NCBI GenBank assembly: GCA_025057595.1 | Contig: JANXBK010000009.1 | Coordinates: 1-56,275 of the forward strand | DNA from: Thermodesulfovibrio sp. | GTDB lineage: Bacteria; Nitrospirota; Thermodesulfovibrionia; Thermodesulfovibrionales; Thermodesulfovibrionaceae | Direction: 5' to 3' | Length of the DNA: 56,275 nucleotides | Part shown: piece after piece, positions 34,831-44,346 of the stretch | How the letters are laid out: each line of letters starts with the position of its first letter | Position numbering within the stretch: position 1 is the stretch's first letter | Notes under the pieces: model-generated | Told to the model about the DNA's origin: nothing | What the model saw: the letters and a program-made list of their open reading frames with translations, nothing else | The model's database searches: none | Position numbers and translations under genes: made by a program

Positions 34831-35347
34831 TAATACCTCCGGTAATTGAGTTTTTTATCTTTTCTTGAAGTTTTAGTATCCCATCAATTAAAGCTTCCGG
34901 ACGAGGAGGACATCCAGGAATATAAACATCAACAGGCAAAATCTCATCAACACCCTGAACTGTACTGTAAGTGTTAAAGATACCTCCACTACAGGCACAA
35001 CTACCCATTGCAATAACATATCTGGGCTCAGCCATTTGATGATAAAGATTTACGATAACTGGTGCCATTTTTTTAGTCACTGTTCCAGCAACAATCATTA
35101 CATCTGCTTGTCTTGGAGTGGCTCTTAGAATTATGCCGAATCTGTCAAGATCGTAATGTGAAGCAGCTGTTGCCATGAGTTCTATAGCACAACAAGCAAG
35201 CCCGAAAGTAAGTGGCCAAAGTGAGGAGCGTCTTCCCCAACTTGCAATTTTATTAATTTTGGTTATAATTGTATTAGCAGCTGGAATTATCTTAACTCCC
35301 TTTTCTACTTCAACTGGTTCTGTTAATGTATCAATTATATGAATCAT
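34805..35347 (-). CDS. nuoB: Complex I subunit B (cluster N2)
   Basis: 180 residues. The ligands of the terminal [4Fe-4S] cluster N2 are visible: the adjacent cysteines in GLACCAIEL, the cysteine of GSCACSGG, and that of [10 protein letters not shown]. The N-terminal 35 residues are an extension without motifs. Four-base overlap with nuoA. Confidence 0.96.
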   Translation of the reverse strand: MIHIIDTLTEPVEVEKGVKIIPAANTIITKINKIASWGRRSSLWPLTFGLACCAIELMATAASHYDLDRFGIILRATPRQADVMIVAGTVTKKMAPVIVNLYHQMAEPRYVIAMGSCACSGGIFNTYSTVQGVDEILPVDVYIPGCPPRPEALIDGILKLQEKIKNSITGGIIENRRGNK

Positions 35348-35724
35348 TCTTTTGTCCAGTTAAATACATTTTTTCCTAAAGCATAAAAATAACCGATTAA
35401 AAGAATAAATATAAAAAGATACATCTCTACTAATGCAAAAATACCTAATTTCTTGTAAACAACTGCCCAAGGATAAAGAAAAACAGCTTCCACATCAAAT
35501 ATAACAAATACTATAGCAACAATATAAAATTTTACATTAAATCTTTCCCACGTATCTTCTGTTGAGGGAATTCCACACTCATAGGGTGTTAACTTTAAAC
35601 TATAAGGCCTTTTAGGTCCGAATATTCTATTCAAAAAAATCATAAATAAACCAATAAATATTGAAATGATTATTACTATTAAAATAGCCAAATATTTTGT
35701 TTTTAGTAATTCTGACTGTTCCAT
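35344..35724 (-). CDS. nuoA: Complex I membrane subunit A
   Basis: 126 residues with three hydrophobic spans and the NuoA loop motif PYECGIPS (residues about 45-52), which touches the quinone chamber. It is the first gene of the nuoABCDHIJKLMN operon. The ribosome site before the ATG at 35724 is weak (GAGTG). Confidence 0.95.
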   Translation of the reverse strand: MEQSELLKTKYLAILIVIIISIFIGLFMIFLNRIFGPKRPYSLKLTPYECGIPSTEDTWERFNVKFYIVAIVFVIFDVEAVFLYPWAVVYKKLGIFALVEMYLFIFILLIGYFYALGKNVFNWTKE

Positions 35725-35740
35725 TTTACACTCAAAAGAG

Positions 35741-35749
35741 ATAATAACA
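35741..35749 (-). promoter_or_regulatory. Extended -10 promoter element of the nuo operon
   Basis: Reading leftward, TGTTATTAT (35749 to 35741) has the extended -10 form, identical to the one before ubiX. It ends 16 bases before the nuoA ATG. No good -35 box accompanies it. Confidence 0.4.
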
Positions 35750-35782
35750 AATTTGGCATACGTGATGGAAGAGTAAATTTAG

Positions 35783-35812
35783 TTGAGTATTTAACTTTTT
35801 CTTTTGTATCAT
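35783..35812 (+). promoter_or_regulatory. Predicted promoter of the UDP-glucose dehydrogenase gene
   Basis: TTGAGT (35783-35788) and TATCAT (35807-35812) are separated by 18 bases. A strong AGGAGG follows at 35825-35830, ten bases before the ATG at 35840. Confidence 0.45.
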
Positions 35813-35839
35813 AGTGAATATATTAGGAGGTGGTTTGCA

Positions 35840-37144
35840 ATGCATATAGCAATTATTGGAACAGGATATGTTGGATTGGTTACAGGAGCATGTTTTGCAG
35901 AATTTGGAGTTTTTGTCACCTGTGTTGATAAAGATAGAAAAAAGATTGAAAAACTTAAAAAAGGCATAATTCCCTTCTATGAACCAGGTTTAGAGGATAT
36001 AGTGAAAAGAAATCTCAAAGAAGGAAGATTAAAATTCACAACTAAGATAGATGAAGCAGTAGAGGAAGCTTTAGTAGTATTCATTGCTGTTGGCACTCCA
36101 CCTAGAGGAGATGGTTCTGCTAATTTAGAGTATGTTGAAGAAGTTGCAAAACAAATCGCTAAAAATATGAAGAGTTATAAAGTTATAGTGACAAAAAGCA
36201 CAGTTCCAGTTGGCACAGGCTTTAAAATAAAGGAAATTATAAATAAAAACCTTAAAAACCCTGTAAAATTTGACATTGTTTCTAATCCTGAATTTTTAAG
36301 AGAAGGCTCTGCGATTGAAGATTTCATGAGACCAAATAGAGTCGTTATAGGCGCAGAATCTGAACAAGCTATAGCAATAATGAAAGATCTTTACAGACCC
36401 TTATATTTACTTGAAACTCCCTTTGTAATTACAGATATTGTCACTGCAGAGTTGATAAAATATGCTACGAATAGTTTTCTCGCTACAAAGATCTCTTTTA
36501 TAAATGAAATCTCTGCTCTTTGTGAAGCAGTTGGCGCAGATGTTAACGTAGTAGCAAAAGCAATGGGACTTGATGGACGCATAGGACCAAAGTTTCTGCA
36601 TGCCGGAATAGGTTTTGGTGGCTCTTGTCTTCCAAAGGATACCTTAGCAATTTTAAAAATCGCTGAAGAAAAAGGTGTCACTCTTGGAATTATAAAAGCA
36701 GCTATTGAAGCCAATCTAAAACAAAGAGAAAGATTGATTAAAAAGATAGAAAATGCCTTTGAGGGCAAGCTTGAAGGCAAAGTTATTGGTATTCTTGGAC
36801 TATCTTTCAAACCAAACACTGATGATATTAGAGAAGCTCCATCAATATATTTAATAAGTGAACTTCTTCAAAGAAAAGTCTCAGTTAAAGCCTTTGATCC
36901 TGCAGCTATAGAGAATACTAAAAAAATCTTTCCTAATATCACATATTGTAAGGATGCCTACTCAACTTTAAAAGATGTTGATGCAGCTGTAGTTATTACA
37001 GAATGGAATCAATTCAGAAACCTCGATCTTGAAAAGGTGAAAAAGTTAATGAAGGGAAATCTATTTTTTGACTTCCGAAATATATATAATCCAGAAAAAA
37101 TGAGAGCTTTTGGATTTAAATATTTTAGCGTTGGAAGACCCTAA
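35840..37144 (+). CDS. ugd: UDP-glucose 6-dehydrogenase
   Basis: 434 residues from the ATG at 35840, chosen because AGGAGG precedes it and the Rossmann motif IGTGYVGLVTG then starts at residue 5. An in-frame ATG at 35804 would lie upstream of the ribosome site. Conserved parts are VGTPPRGDGSANL, STVPVGTG, NPEFLREGSAI, and the catalytic cysteine in GFGGSCLPKD (about residue 260). It oxidises UDP-glucose to UDP-glucuronate with two NAD+, feeding surface polysaccharides. It diverges from nuoA and overlaps the convergent TPR gene by four bases. Confidence 0.95.
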   Translation: MHIAIIGTGYVGLVTGACFAEFGVFVTCVDKDRKKIEKLKKGIIPFYEPGLEDIVKRNLKEGRLKFTTKIDEAVEEALVVFIAVGTPPRGDGSANLEYVEEVAKQIAKNMKSYKVIVTKSTVPVGTGFKIKEIINKNLKNPVKFDIVSNPEFLREGSAIEDFMRPNRVVIGAESEQAIAIMKDLYRPLYLLETPFVITDIVTAELIKYATNSFLATKISFINEISALCEAVGADVNVVAKAMGLDGRIGPKFLHAGIGFGGSCLPKDTLAILKIAEEKGVTLGIIKAAIEANLKQRERLIKKIENAFEGKLEGKVIGILGLSFKPNTDDIREAPSIYLISELLQRKVSVKAFDPAAIENTKKIFPNITYCKDAYSTLKDVDAAVVITEWNQFRNLDLEKVKKLMKGNLFFDFRNIYNPEKMRAFGFKYFSVGRP

Positions 37145-37731
37145 AAGTTTCTTCTAAGAATCTCTTGAAAACATGGATGATTTCTTATTGAATCATAAGT
37201 TTTTGATGTCTTAAGATAGTTCCAGTTATTGTATCCTTTTTGAATAGCCTTTCTTAACCATTTACAAGCTTCCTCTGGCATTCCCTTTGCTGCGTAAAGC
37301 TCTGCCATACTGTTTAATGCATAAATATTATTTGGATTAAGTTCTATTGATTTTTTTAAATCTCTTTCAGCTTCTTCTATCTTTCCCATAAGAAGATAGG
37401 TAAAGCCTCTGTTGTTGTAAGGCATGCCATTATTTGGTTTTAACTCTATAGCTTTATTATAATCAGCTATTGCTAACTCATATAGCCCCAAAACTGAGTA
37501 AACTATGCCACGATTATTATAAGCAAGAAAATAATCAGGTTTTATCTCAATAGCTTTCGTATAATCTGCTATAGCAAGATGATATAGTTTTTTTCTGTAG
37601 TAAGCATTTCCTCTTTCTTTATAGGCTTGGTAGTCTTGCGGATTTTCCTCAATAATTTTTGTATATTTTGCAATGGCTATATCATGCTTTTTTCTCTTGA
37701 TAACTCTAAACTTATGCTTTATCTGCTTCAT
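37141..37731 (-). CDS. Tetratricopeptide repeat protein
   Basis: 196 residues made almost wholly of about five TPR units of 34 residues, with the pattern 'LAIADYTKAIEIKPDYFLAYNNRG' (seen as AIADYTKAIEIKP and YNNRGIVYSVLG). The first and last units are degenerate. A basic N-terminus precedes them. There is no signal peptide, so cytoplasmic. TPR proteins are binding scaffolds; the partner is unknown. It lies between ugd and the hydrogenase operon, and its stop codon interlocks with that of ugd in the tetramer CTAA. Confidence 0.85.
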   Translation of the reverse strand: MKQIKHKFRVIKRKKHDIAIAKYTKIIEENPQDYQAYKERGNAYYRKKLYHLAIADYTKAIEIKPDYFLAYNNRGIVYSVLGLYELAIADYNKAIELKPNNGMPYNNRGFTYLLMGKIEEAERDLKKSIELNPNNIYALNSMAELYAAKGMPEEACKWLRKAIQKGYNNWNYLKTSKTYDSIRNHPCFQEILRRNF

Positions 37732-37801
37732 CTATTTAAATTTTATTTCCTTTTTAATTTTTATTTCAATATTAAAATATCAAATTCTTAATCTTTGATT
37801 C

Positions 37802-37810
37802 TGTTATAAT
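37802..37810 (+). promoter_or_regulatory. Extended -10 promoter element of the hydrogenase operon (leaderless)
   Basis: TGTTATAAT (37802-37810) is a perfect extended -10. Only five bases (TTATT) separate it from the ATG at 37816 and there is no Shine-Dalgarno, so the hydrogenase mRNA should be leaderless or nearly so. Confidence 0.5.
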
Positions 37811-37815
37811 TTATT

Positions 37816-39450
37816 ATGCAAAATTTCCTTTATCCGATTACAGAAGTTGCAGAAAAAATTGAAAAATTTAGAGAAAATATTATTGTATATGTAGAGCCTC
37901 ATCAAATAAAAGAAACCGTAAAACTGCTAATACTACAAAACATCAGATTTGTACATCTTACAGCAATTGATTTTTCAGATAAAAAAAACAAAATAGAACT
38001 AAACTACTTTTTCCTTTTGTTAAAGGACAAAGTAAATATTGTTTTAAAGGTCTATGTTGACAGTTTAAATCCTACAATTTCGTCTATTTCTGATATAATT
38101 CCTGCCGCAATATGGGCTGAAAGAGAATGTAACGATCTTTTTGGAGTAAAATTTGAAGGACATCCTGACCCGCGTAGACTCGTTCTTTCAGATGATTGGC
38201 CAGAAGGAATGTACCCTTTAAGAAAAGATTTTAAATACAATCAAAAGCCGCCACAAGAAAAAAAACCTTTTTTATTAAAAAAACCTAAAGAAGGTACAAC
38301 TGTAATTCCTATCGGACCTTTTTATCCCTCCTTAGAGGAGCCAGCCTACTTTAGATTAATTGTTGAGGGAGAAAAAATCATTGACTTTGACTACAGAGGT
38401 TTTTATGTTCATAGAGGAATTGAAAAACTAGCAGAAAGTGCTCTTAACTATCAACAAATACCTTTCTTAGCAGAAAGAATATGTGGTATTTGTGGTTTTG
38501 TCCATTCAACCTGTTACTGTCAAGCAGTTGAAAAAGCTGCAGATATTGATATTCCTCAAAGAGCAAAATTCATAAGAAGCATGTTTCTTGAGCTTGAAAG
38601 AATCCATAGTCATCTTCTATGGATTGGGCTCGCAGCTCACATTATAGGATTTGATACACTTTTTATGCAAACCTGGAGAATTCGTGAACCAGTAATGTAT
38701 ATGTGTGAAATCATAACAGGAAACAGAAAAACCTACGGAATTAATATTGTTGGAGGAGTGATAATAGATGTATTGCCTCAACACTTAAGAGATTTAGAAA
38801 ATATAATTTCTGATATTGAAAAAGAAATAAAGGAGCTAAGAGAAATTATTCTTGAAGATGATACTATTCAATTAAGATTTAAAAATGTTGGAATATTAGA
38901 GTATAAGGAAGCAGAAAAATATAGTGTTTGCGGTCCTGTGGCTCGTGCTTCTGGTATAAAAACTGATATGAGAGTTGATTTTCCCTATGCTGCTTATCCT
39001 ACATTAAGCCTTAGAGTTCCAACTAAAAAAGAGGGTGATATATGGGCAAGAACTTTGATCCGTCTTGATGAAATCTTAATATCAATAGGTATCTTAAAGG
39101 AGATTTTAACGAACATACCTGAAGGATCCACATCAGTTAAAGTATCAAAAATTCCCTCTTGGAAGGAAGCTATCTCTTATGTAGAGGCACCAAGAGGGCA
39201 ACTTTTCCACTATATTTTAACTGGTCCTGATGGAAAACCTTACAGATGGGCTGTAAGAGCTCCTTCTTATCAAAATTATCAATGTCTTTCAATACTACTT
39301 CAAGGAGCAACAATAGCAGATGCTCCTTTAATTATTGGTAGTATAGATCCTTGTTTTTCATGTACTGAAAGATATGAAATTTTAGATATAAAAAATAAAA
39401 CATTTAGGATCTACAGTCTACAAGAACTAGAATGCTTAAAAGCAAGATAA
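37816..39450 (+). CDS. hyfG: Group 4 [NiFe]-hydrogenase large subunit fused to NuoC-like domain (HyfG/HycE type)
   Basis: 544 residues. The N-terminal part (1-150) is a NuoC-like domain with ERECNDLFGVKFEGHP and PLRKDF. The remainder is a hydrogenase large subunit with both Ni-binding motifs: RICGICGFVHSTC (about 220-232) and DPCFSCTER (about 510-518). A C-terminal tail of about 25 residues follows the second motif, the kind removed by a maturation protease, and a protease gene closes this operon. The fused architecture is that of HycE and HyfG, and the catalysis expected is H+ reduction or H2 oxidation on the cytoplasmic face. It overlaps the next gene by 19 bases. Confidence 0.95.
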   Translation: MQNFLYPITEVAEKIEKFRENIIVYVEPHQIKETVKLLILQNIRFVHLTAIDFSDKKNKIELNYFFLLLKDKVNIVLKVYVDSLNPTISSISDIIPAAIWAERECNDLFGVKFEGHPDPRRLVLSDDWPEGMYPLRKDFKYNQKPPQEKKPFLLKKPKEGTTVIPIGPFYPSLEEPAYFRLIVEGEKIIDFDYRGFYVHRGIEKLAESALNYQQIPFLAERICGICGFVHSTCYCQAVEKAADIDIPQRAKFIRSMFLELERIHSHLLWIGLAAHIIGFDTLFMQTWRIREPVMYMCEIITGNRKTYGINIVGGVIIDVLPQHLRDLENIISDIEKEIKELREIILEDDTIQLRFKNVGILEYKEAEKYSVCGPVARASGIKTDMRVDFPYAAYPTLSLRVPTKKEGDIWARTLIRLDEILISIGILKEILTNIPEGSTSVKVSKIPSWKEAISYVEAPRGQLFHYILTGPDGKPYRWAVRAPSYQNYQCLSILLQGATIADAPLIIGSIDPCFSCTERYEILDIKNKTFRIYSLQELECLKAR

Positions 39451-39911
39451 AAACAATTATTTTTTTATCAAAACATAAAAGAGTAACGAGATACTATCCT
39501 TTCGTCCCCATCAGTCCACCTGAAAACTTAAGAGGAAGGCTTGAAGTTGATCCAAATAGATGTATTGGATGTGGTAGCTGTGTGAGAACATGTCCTTCAC
39601 GATTGATAAGTATAGAAAATTTAGAAGCTGAAAAAGTTGTAAAATTTTCTGCTGGAAGATGTATTTATTGTGGAAGATGTGCTCAACTTTGTCCTGAGAA
39701 GGCAGTCAAAATTACTCATGAGTTTGAACTTGCTACCGATAATAAAAACGATTTAGAAATTCTAATAAAAATAAAGATGGCAAAATGTATTATTTGCGGA
39801 AAACCCTTTATTTCACTAAATATGTTAAATAAACAAATTGAAAAACTTAGAGAAAAAAATGAAGAGGAAATAAAAAAACTTAAAGTATGCTTAGAGTGTA
39901 AGAAAAATTAA
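39432..39911 (+). CDS. hyfH: Hydrogenase ferredoxin subunit (HyfH/HycF type)
   Basis: 159 residues. Two [4Fe-4S] motifs, CIGCGSCVRTCP (about 37-48) and CIYCGRCAQLCP (about 78-89), correspond to NuoI. A C-terminal region follows with CIICGKPF (about 117) and a final CLEC (about 154), probably a zinc site as in HycF-like proteins. A basic N-terminus could lie on the membrane. Translation is coupled to hyfG by overlap. Confidence 0.92.
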   Translation: MLKSKIKTIIFLSKHKRVTRYYPFVPISPPENLRGRLEVDPNRCIGCGSCVRTCPSRLISIENLEAEKVVKFSAGRCIYCGRCAQLCPEKAVKITHEFELATDNKNDLEILIKIKMAKCIICGKPFISLNMLNKQIEKLREKNEEEIKKLKVCLECKKN

Positions 39912-39912
39912 A

Positions 39913-41364
39913 ATGAATCTTTTAAGTTTAATATTACTTATCCCACTGTTAGGATCTATACTTATAATACCCTTAAAAGGTAGACAAGCAGGAGTTTTAG
40001 CCTCTTTTCTCACATTTATTGTTTTTTTACTCACTGTATTAAATGTTATAAAAACTTTTCCAAAATCAGAAAAAATTTATTTAGATTTCTCATTCTTCAA
40101 ATGGCTCAATTTGGAATTTGGAGTATTTAATGATCCTTTAACTTCAATAATGTTAATCTTAATTACAGCGGTAGGATTCTTTGTAGTATTTTACTCTTAT
40201 GGTTATATATCTCCTCTCAATAAAGACCATGCCTACTATGAACCTTACAGAACTTACTATTTTTTTATGCTTCTTTTTATAGGCGCAATGACAGGAGTGG
40301 TTACAGCCACAAATTTACTGCAGCTTTTCTTTTTCTGGGAGACTACAACCTTATGTTCATGGGCATTGATTTCCTATACAAAAGAAAAAAAGGCATTATT
40401 TTCTGGATTTAAAGCCTATATGATGACCCATTTGGGAGGGCTCTGTTTTCTTGTAGCAATTGCCTTAATGTATGTTGAAGTTAAATCTTTTGATTTTTCA
40501 TCAATAGATTTATTAAAAGTTTCTACAAAAATAGTTGTCTTCTTTCTCCTTTTTTTTGCAGCTATGACAAAATCTGCTCAAATACCTCTTTTTACTTGGC
40601 TACCTGATGCGATGGTTGCTCCAACACCTGTAAGTGCATATTTACATGCAGCAGCTATGGTAAAAGCAGGAGTTTATTTAATAGCGAGACTTTATCTATC
40701 TACACACACAAATCCTGAAATTTTAGCCTATTTGGTAGGAACTATAGCTATATTTACTATAATTGTTTCTGTAGTTTTATATTACTTCCAAGAGGATTTA
40801 AAAAAACTTTTTGCCTACTCTACAATAGGACATCTTGGATACATCTTCCTTGGAGTATCCTTTGGATTAATGGGCTCAAAAACTGGTGGAGGTGGTGGGG
40901 TATTTCATATTATAAATCACGGATTTGCAAAGGCCTTACTTTTTCTGTCTGTGGGTAGTATTGCCTATTGTACAGGAACAAAAAATATAAAAGAACTTAG
41001 AGGATTATATGAAAAATTTCCTATTTTTTCTTTAGCTTTCTTAGTTGGAGTGTTTGCAATAGTTGGAATCCCTCCTTTTTCAGGATTCTGGAGTAAATTT
41101 ATGATTTTTATAGCTGCCTTTGAAATTAAAAACATATTTGGTATAACAGTTGGATGTCTTCTAATACTGGAAAGTATAGCTGCCTTTTGTTGGTATATAT
41201 TAGTAGGAAATAAAATTCTTTTTGGAAAACCTTCAGAAAAGGTAGCTTTTGGATTAACTAAAATCCCAATTTCGATAAAACTTAGCCTATTTTTCTTAAT
41301 TATTATGAGTTTAATCTCACCTTTAATTGGATATCCCTTCTTAAATATGATTTTTAGGAGTTAA
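39913..41364 (+). CDS. hyfD: Antiporter-like membrane subunit (HyfD-like)
   Basis: 483 residues, about 14 spans, of the NuoL/M/N-MrpA/D family. The membrane glutamate is in FFFWETTTLCSWAL, and the pumping lysine segment reads TKSAQIPLFTWLPDAMVAPTPVS, followed by HAAAMVKAGVY. The length equals E. coli HyfD, but the sequence looks NuoL-like, so the letter is by position and size. It should move H+ or Na+ in step with hydrogenase turnover. Confidence 0.85.
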   Translation: MNLLSLILLIPLLGSILIIPLKGRQAGVLASFLTFIVFLLTVLNVIKTFPKSEKIYLDFSFFKWLNLEFGVFNDPLTSIMLILITAVGFFVVFYSYGYISPLNKDHAYYEPYRTYYFFMLLFIGAMTGVVTATNLLQLFFFWETTTLCSWALISYTKEKKALFSGFKAYMMTHLGGLCFLVAIALMYVEVKSFDFSSIDLLKVSTKIVVFFLLFFAAMTKSAQIPLFTWLPDAMVAPTPVSAYLHAAAMVKAGVYLIARLYLSTHTNPEILAYLVGTIAIFTIIVSVVLYYFQEDLKKLFAYSTIGHLGYIFLGVSFGLMGSKTGGGGGVFHIINHGFAKALLFLSVGSIAYCTGTKNIKELRGLYEKFPIFSLAFLVGVFAIVGIPPFSGFWSKFMIFIAAFEIKNIFGITVGCLLILESIAAFCWYILVGNKILFGKPSEKVAFGLTKIPISIKLSLFFLIIMSLISPLIGYPFLNMIFRS

Positions 41365-41368
41365 AGAT

Positions 41369-43426
41369 ATGAAAACTTTAGACTATCTTTATATCTCCTT
41401 TGTTCTAATGACCTTAGGTGTGGTATTTACATCTACTATTAAAAATAGATCTCTATCTGGACTAATAACATTTTTATTTACTGCTGGAGCATCTTTTGCT
41501 CTCTCCTACTTTTCGTTAAATATTTTAGTAGGAAATAAAATAGTTGAAAAAGAGTTATTTTCTCTTAAACCACTTTTAAATTCTTCATTAGCTTTAAGAG
41601 TCGACGGCCTTTCAGCATTATTTTTATTAATTATCGCTGTAGTTTCCCTATGTGTCTCCATGTTTTCTTGGAAATATCTCACCAAATATAGACAGCCTTG
41701 CCAAAGATTTTATCCATTTTTATTCGCTTTATTTATGACATCTACAGGATTTGTATGTGTAAAAGACTTATTTTTCTTTATTGTTTTCTGGGAGTTAATG
41801 ACACTAATCTCTTGGTTTTTAGTTGTTTTTGACAGAGAAAATACCAATGCCTTGAAAGCTGGCCTTCAATATTTTATTGTTACCCATGCAGCAACTGGAT
41901 TTTTAATATTAGCAGCCGTAGTTATATACTCAATAAGTAATACCTTTGATTTTTCAGAAGTTAAAGAGAGTTTTTACAATCTATCTTACACCAATCCCCT
42001 ATTAACTAATTTTTTAGTGTGCTGTATTTTTATAGCTTTTATAACAAAAGCAGGAGTGCTTCCTTTTGGATTTTGGCTACCTAATACATATCCTCAGCCT
42101 CCTGCTCCTGCAAGCTCCTTTTTTGGTGGAGTTATGTCAAAACTTGCAGTTTATGCTATTTTCAGATTTTTTTGCTCTTTAATGCCTATTTCCTCTTACA
42201 CTCAGTTGTGGGGATTTATCCTAGCAATCGTTGGTAGTTTTTCTATATTTATAGGGACTACTGCTGCTTTAACTCAAGAGGAAGCAAAAAAACTTATGTC
42301 TTTTCATGCAATTGGTCAAGTTGGTTATATTCTTTTAGGTTTGGGGGTAGGACTTTACTTTATAAATATAAATCCTTTTCTTTCTACGGTTGCATTAATT
42401 GGAGGGCTACTACATCTTTTTAATAACTCAATATATAAGTCTCTTCTATTTCTTAATGCAGGCTCTATTTTTTATAAGACCTATACAACTGATTTGAACA
42501 AAGTTTCAGGCTTAATAACTCTTATGCCTACTGTAGCTATGACAGCTTTAGTTGGCTCTCTCTCAATTGCGGGAGTTCCACTTTTTAATGGATTTGTCTC
42601 AAAATTATTAATTTTTGAGTCTTCTGTTTGGAGTGCAAGACAAACAGAAGCTTTCTTTTTAGTGAGAGGCTTTTTTGTAGTTTTCGGAATTATATCCCTC
42701 TTTATCTCTGCAGTTACCCTTGCCTCTTTCTTAAAGTTTATAAACTCTGTATTTATGGGCAAATTAAAAAAAATGTATAGTAATGAAAAAATTCACTGGA
42801 GCATGAATCTATCTCAACTAATCCTTGCCTTAGTATGTATTTTAGTTGGTATTTTCCCTTCAATATTTTTAGGATTAGTATATAATGCTATATCTTCTTC
42901 ATTAACAACACAACTGCCTTCTTTTAGAGATGTTTTTTTTACAGATTTCTCTGGTATAAATATTTTTTTCTGTAGTAACTGCTCTGCAGGTGCTTGGTTT
43001 CCGTTATTTATTATTATCCCATTGGTAATTTTATCAGTCTTAATTTTTTCCTTTGAAAAGTATGCGAAAGTCTCTAAAAGAGAGGTGTTAACATGGTATG
43101 GAGGTAAAGAACACCTACCAGAAGATGTGATATATACTGGACATAGTTTTTATCAACCCTTTAAAGATCTTGTAAGTTTCAAGATAAAAGATATTCAATT
43201 TAAGGGATTCTATCCTGTAAATACTCCTTCTTTTAAAATTGTTATACCAAATTGGCTACCTAAAATATTTGATTTTGATAAATGGCTCTACAGTCCTCTG
43301 ACAAGGAAAATAGAAAAACTCCTCTTACTTTTTAATAAAATTTATGAATCAATAACAAAAAGATATATATTATGGCTAATTATGGGCAGTATAGTTATTT
43401 TATTTTTCTTATTAAATCTGGAGTAA
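41369..43426 (+). CDS. hyfB: Large antiporter-like membrane subunit (HyfB/HycC type)
   Basis: 685 residues, about 16 or more spans. Motifs are typical of HyfB and HycC: FFIVFWELMTLISWFLV with glutamate, TKAGVLPFGFWLPNTYPQPPAPASS, and MSKLAVYAIFR. After the antiporter core a long hydrophilic segment (about 555-660, with WYGGKEHLPED) ends in one last membrane anchor, as in HycC. Together with the 483- and 477-residue neighbours, three antiporter-like modules are present, as in E. coli hydrogenase 4. Confidence 0.9.
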   Translation: MKTLDYLYISFVLMTLGVVFTSTIKNRSLSGLITFLFTAGASFALSYFSLNILVGNKIVEKELFSLKPLLNSSLALRVDGLSALFLLIIAVVSLCVSMFSWKYLTKYRQPCQRFYPFLFALFMTSTGFVCVKDLFFFIVFWELMTLISWFLVVFDRENTNALKAGLQYFIVTHAATGFLILAAVVIYSISNTFDFSEVKESFYNLSYTNPLLTNFLVCCIFIAFITKAGVLPFGFWLPNTYPQPPAPASSFFGGVMSKLAVYAIFRFFCSLMPISSYTQLWGFILAIVGSFSIFIGTTAALTQEEAKKLMSFHAIGQVGYILLGLGVGLYFININPFLSTVALIGGLLHLFNNSIYKSLLFLNAGSIFYKTYTTDLNKVSGLITLMPTVAMTALVGSLSIAGVPLFNGFVSKLLIFESSVWSARQTEAFFLVRGFFVVFGIISLFISAVTLASFLKFINSVFMGKLKKMYSNEKIHWSMNLSQLILALVCILVGIFPSIFLGLVYNAISSSLTTQLPSFRDVFFTDFSGINIFFCSNCSAGAWFPLFIIIPLVILSVLIFSFEKYAKVSKREVLTWYGGKEHLPEDVIYTGHSFYQPFKDLVSFKIKDIQFKGFYPVNTPSFKIVIPNWLPKIFDFDKWLYSPLTRKIEKLLLLFNKIYESITKRYILWLIMGSIVILFFLLNLE

Positions 43427-43430
43427 AAAA

Positions 43431-44345
43431 ATGAAGTTAGAGTTTACTGTAGCTTCAGCTTTTGTTAATTTGTTTATAGTATTAATTTTATCTCCTCTTT
43501 TTGATGGACTCACAAGAAAAGTTAGAGCGTTAATTCAGAGTAGAGTCGGCCCACCGCCTCTTCAATCCTACTACGATATTTTAAAGCTTATGGGTAAAGA
43601 AGATTTAAAATCAACAATAAATCCTCTTTTTAGACTCTCACCCTATATGTCTGTAGTAAGTATCGCAATGGCATCTCTTTTAATACCTATAGGCAGTTTA
43701 ACTCCTCCTTTAAATTTCTGGGGAGACATATTTCTTTTTATATATGTTATAACTGTTGTAGGTATAGCAATCATAATAACTGCCTCAGCATCGGAAAACC
43801 CATTTGCTTATATTGGCGCATCAAGAAAAATGATGTTACATCTATCAGTAGAACCTATTCTTGCAATAGCATTAATAACAGGTGCAATAAATGCTGGATC
43901 TTTCAAAATAGGCGATATAGTTAAATGGTATTATACAAATGGTCCAAATGTCTCGATGGTTTTAGCAACAGTTTGTGTATTTTTCTCTTTGCAGGCTTTG
44001 ATTGGTAAGATACCTTTTGATATCTCAGAGGCTGAACAAGAGCTTGCTGAAGGTGTTCTGATTGAGTTAAGCGGACCTAAATATGCCTGTGTAAAATGGA
44101 CTAATATGTCAAGACAGGTTCTCTTCTGTCTTGTTTTTACTCAAATTTTTATTCCTTGGCCCTTTACAGATTATTTTTTAATTAATGTGATTATAAGTCT
44201 ACTAAAGATTACAGTACTGCTATTCATAAGTAGTCTAATTGAAGCTTTAAATCCAAGATTAAGAATTGATCAAGCGTTGAAATATAATCTTACACTTGCT
44301 TTATTCTCTCTTACATCTGTATTTTTAGCGCTTTTGAGGTTATGA
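43431..44345 (+). CDS. hyfC: Membrane subunit homologous to NuoH (HyfC/HycD type)
   Basis: 304 residues with eight hydrophobic spans. The NuoH-like loops are RVGPPPLQSYYDILKLMGKE (in pieces RVGPPPLQSYYD and LKLMGKE) and PFDISEAEQELAEGVLIE with conserved acidic residues. It joins the hydrogenase head to the antiporter modules. Four-base gap from hyfB, one-base gap to the next gene. Confidence 0.93.
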   Translation: MKLEFTVASAFVNLFIVLILSPLFDGLTRKVRALIQSRVGPPPLQSYYDILKLMGKEDLKSTINPLFRLSPYMSVVSIAMASLLIPIGSLTPPLNFWGDIFLFIYVITVVGIAIIITASASENPFAYIGASRKMMLHLSVEPILAIALITGAINAGSFKIGDIVKWYYTNGPNVSMVLATVCVFFSLQALIGKIPFDISEAEQELAEGVLIELSGPKYACVKWTNMSRQVLFCLVFTQIFIPWPFTDYFLINVIISLLKITVLLFISSLIEALNPRLRIDQALKYNLTLALFSLTSVFLALLRL

Positions 44346-44346
44346 T

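Noticed and set aside
35804-35839. Earlier ATG for ugd
   Set aside because: It lies inside the predicted -10 region and upstream of a perfect AGGAGG that serves the ATG at 35840.
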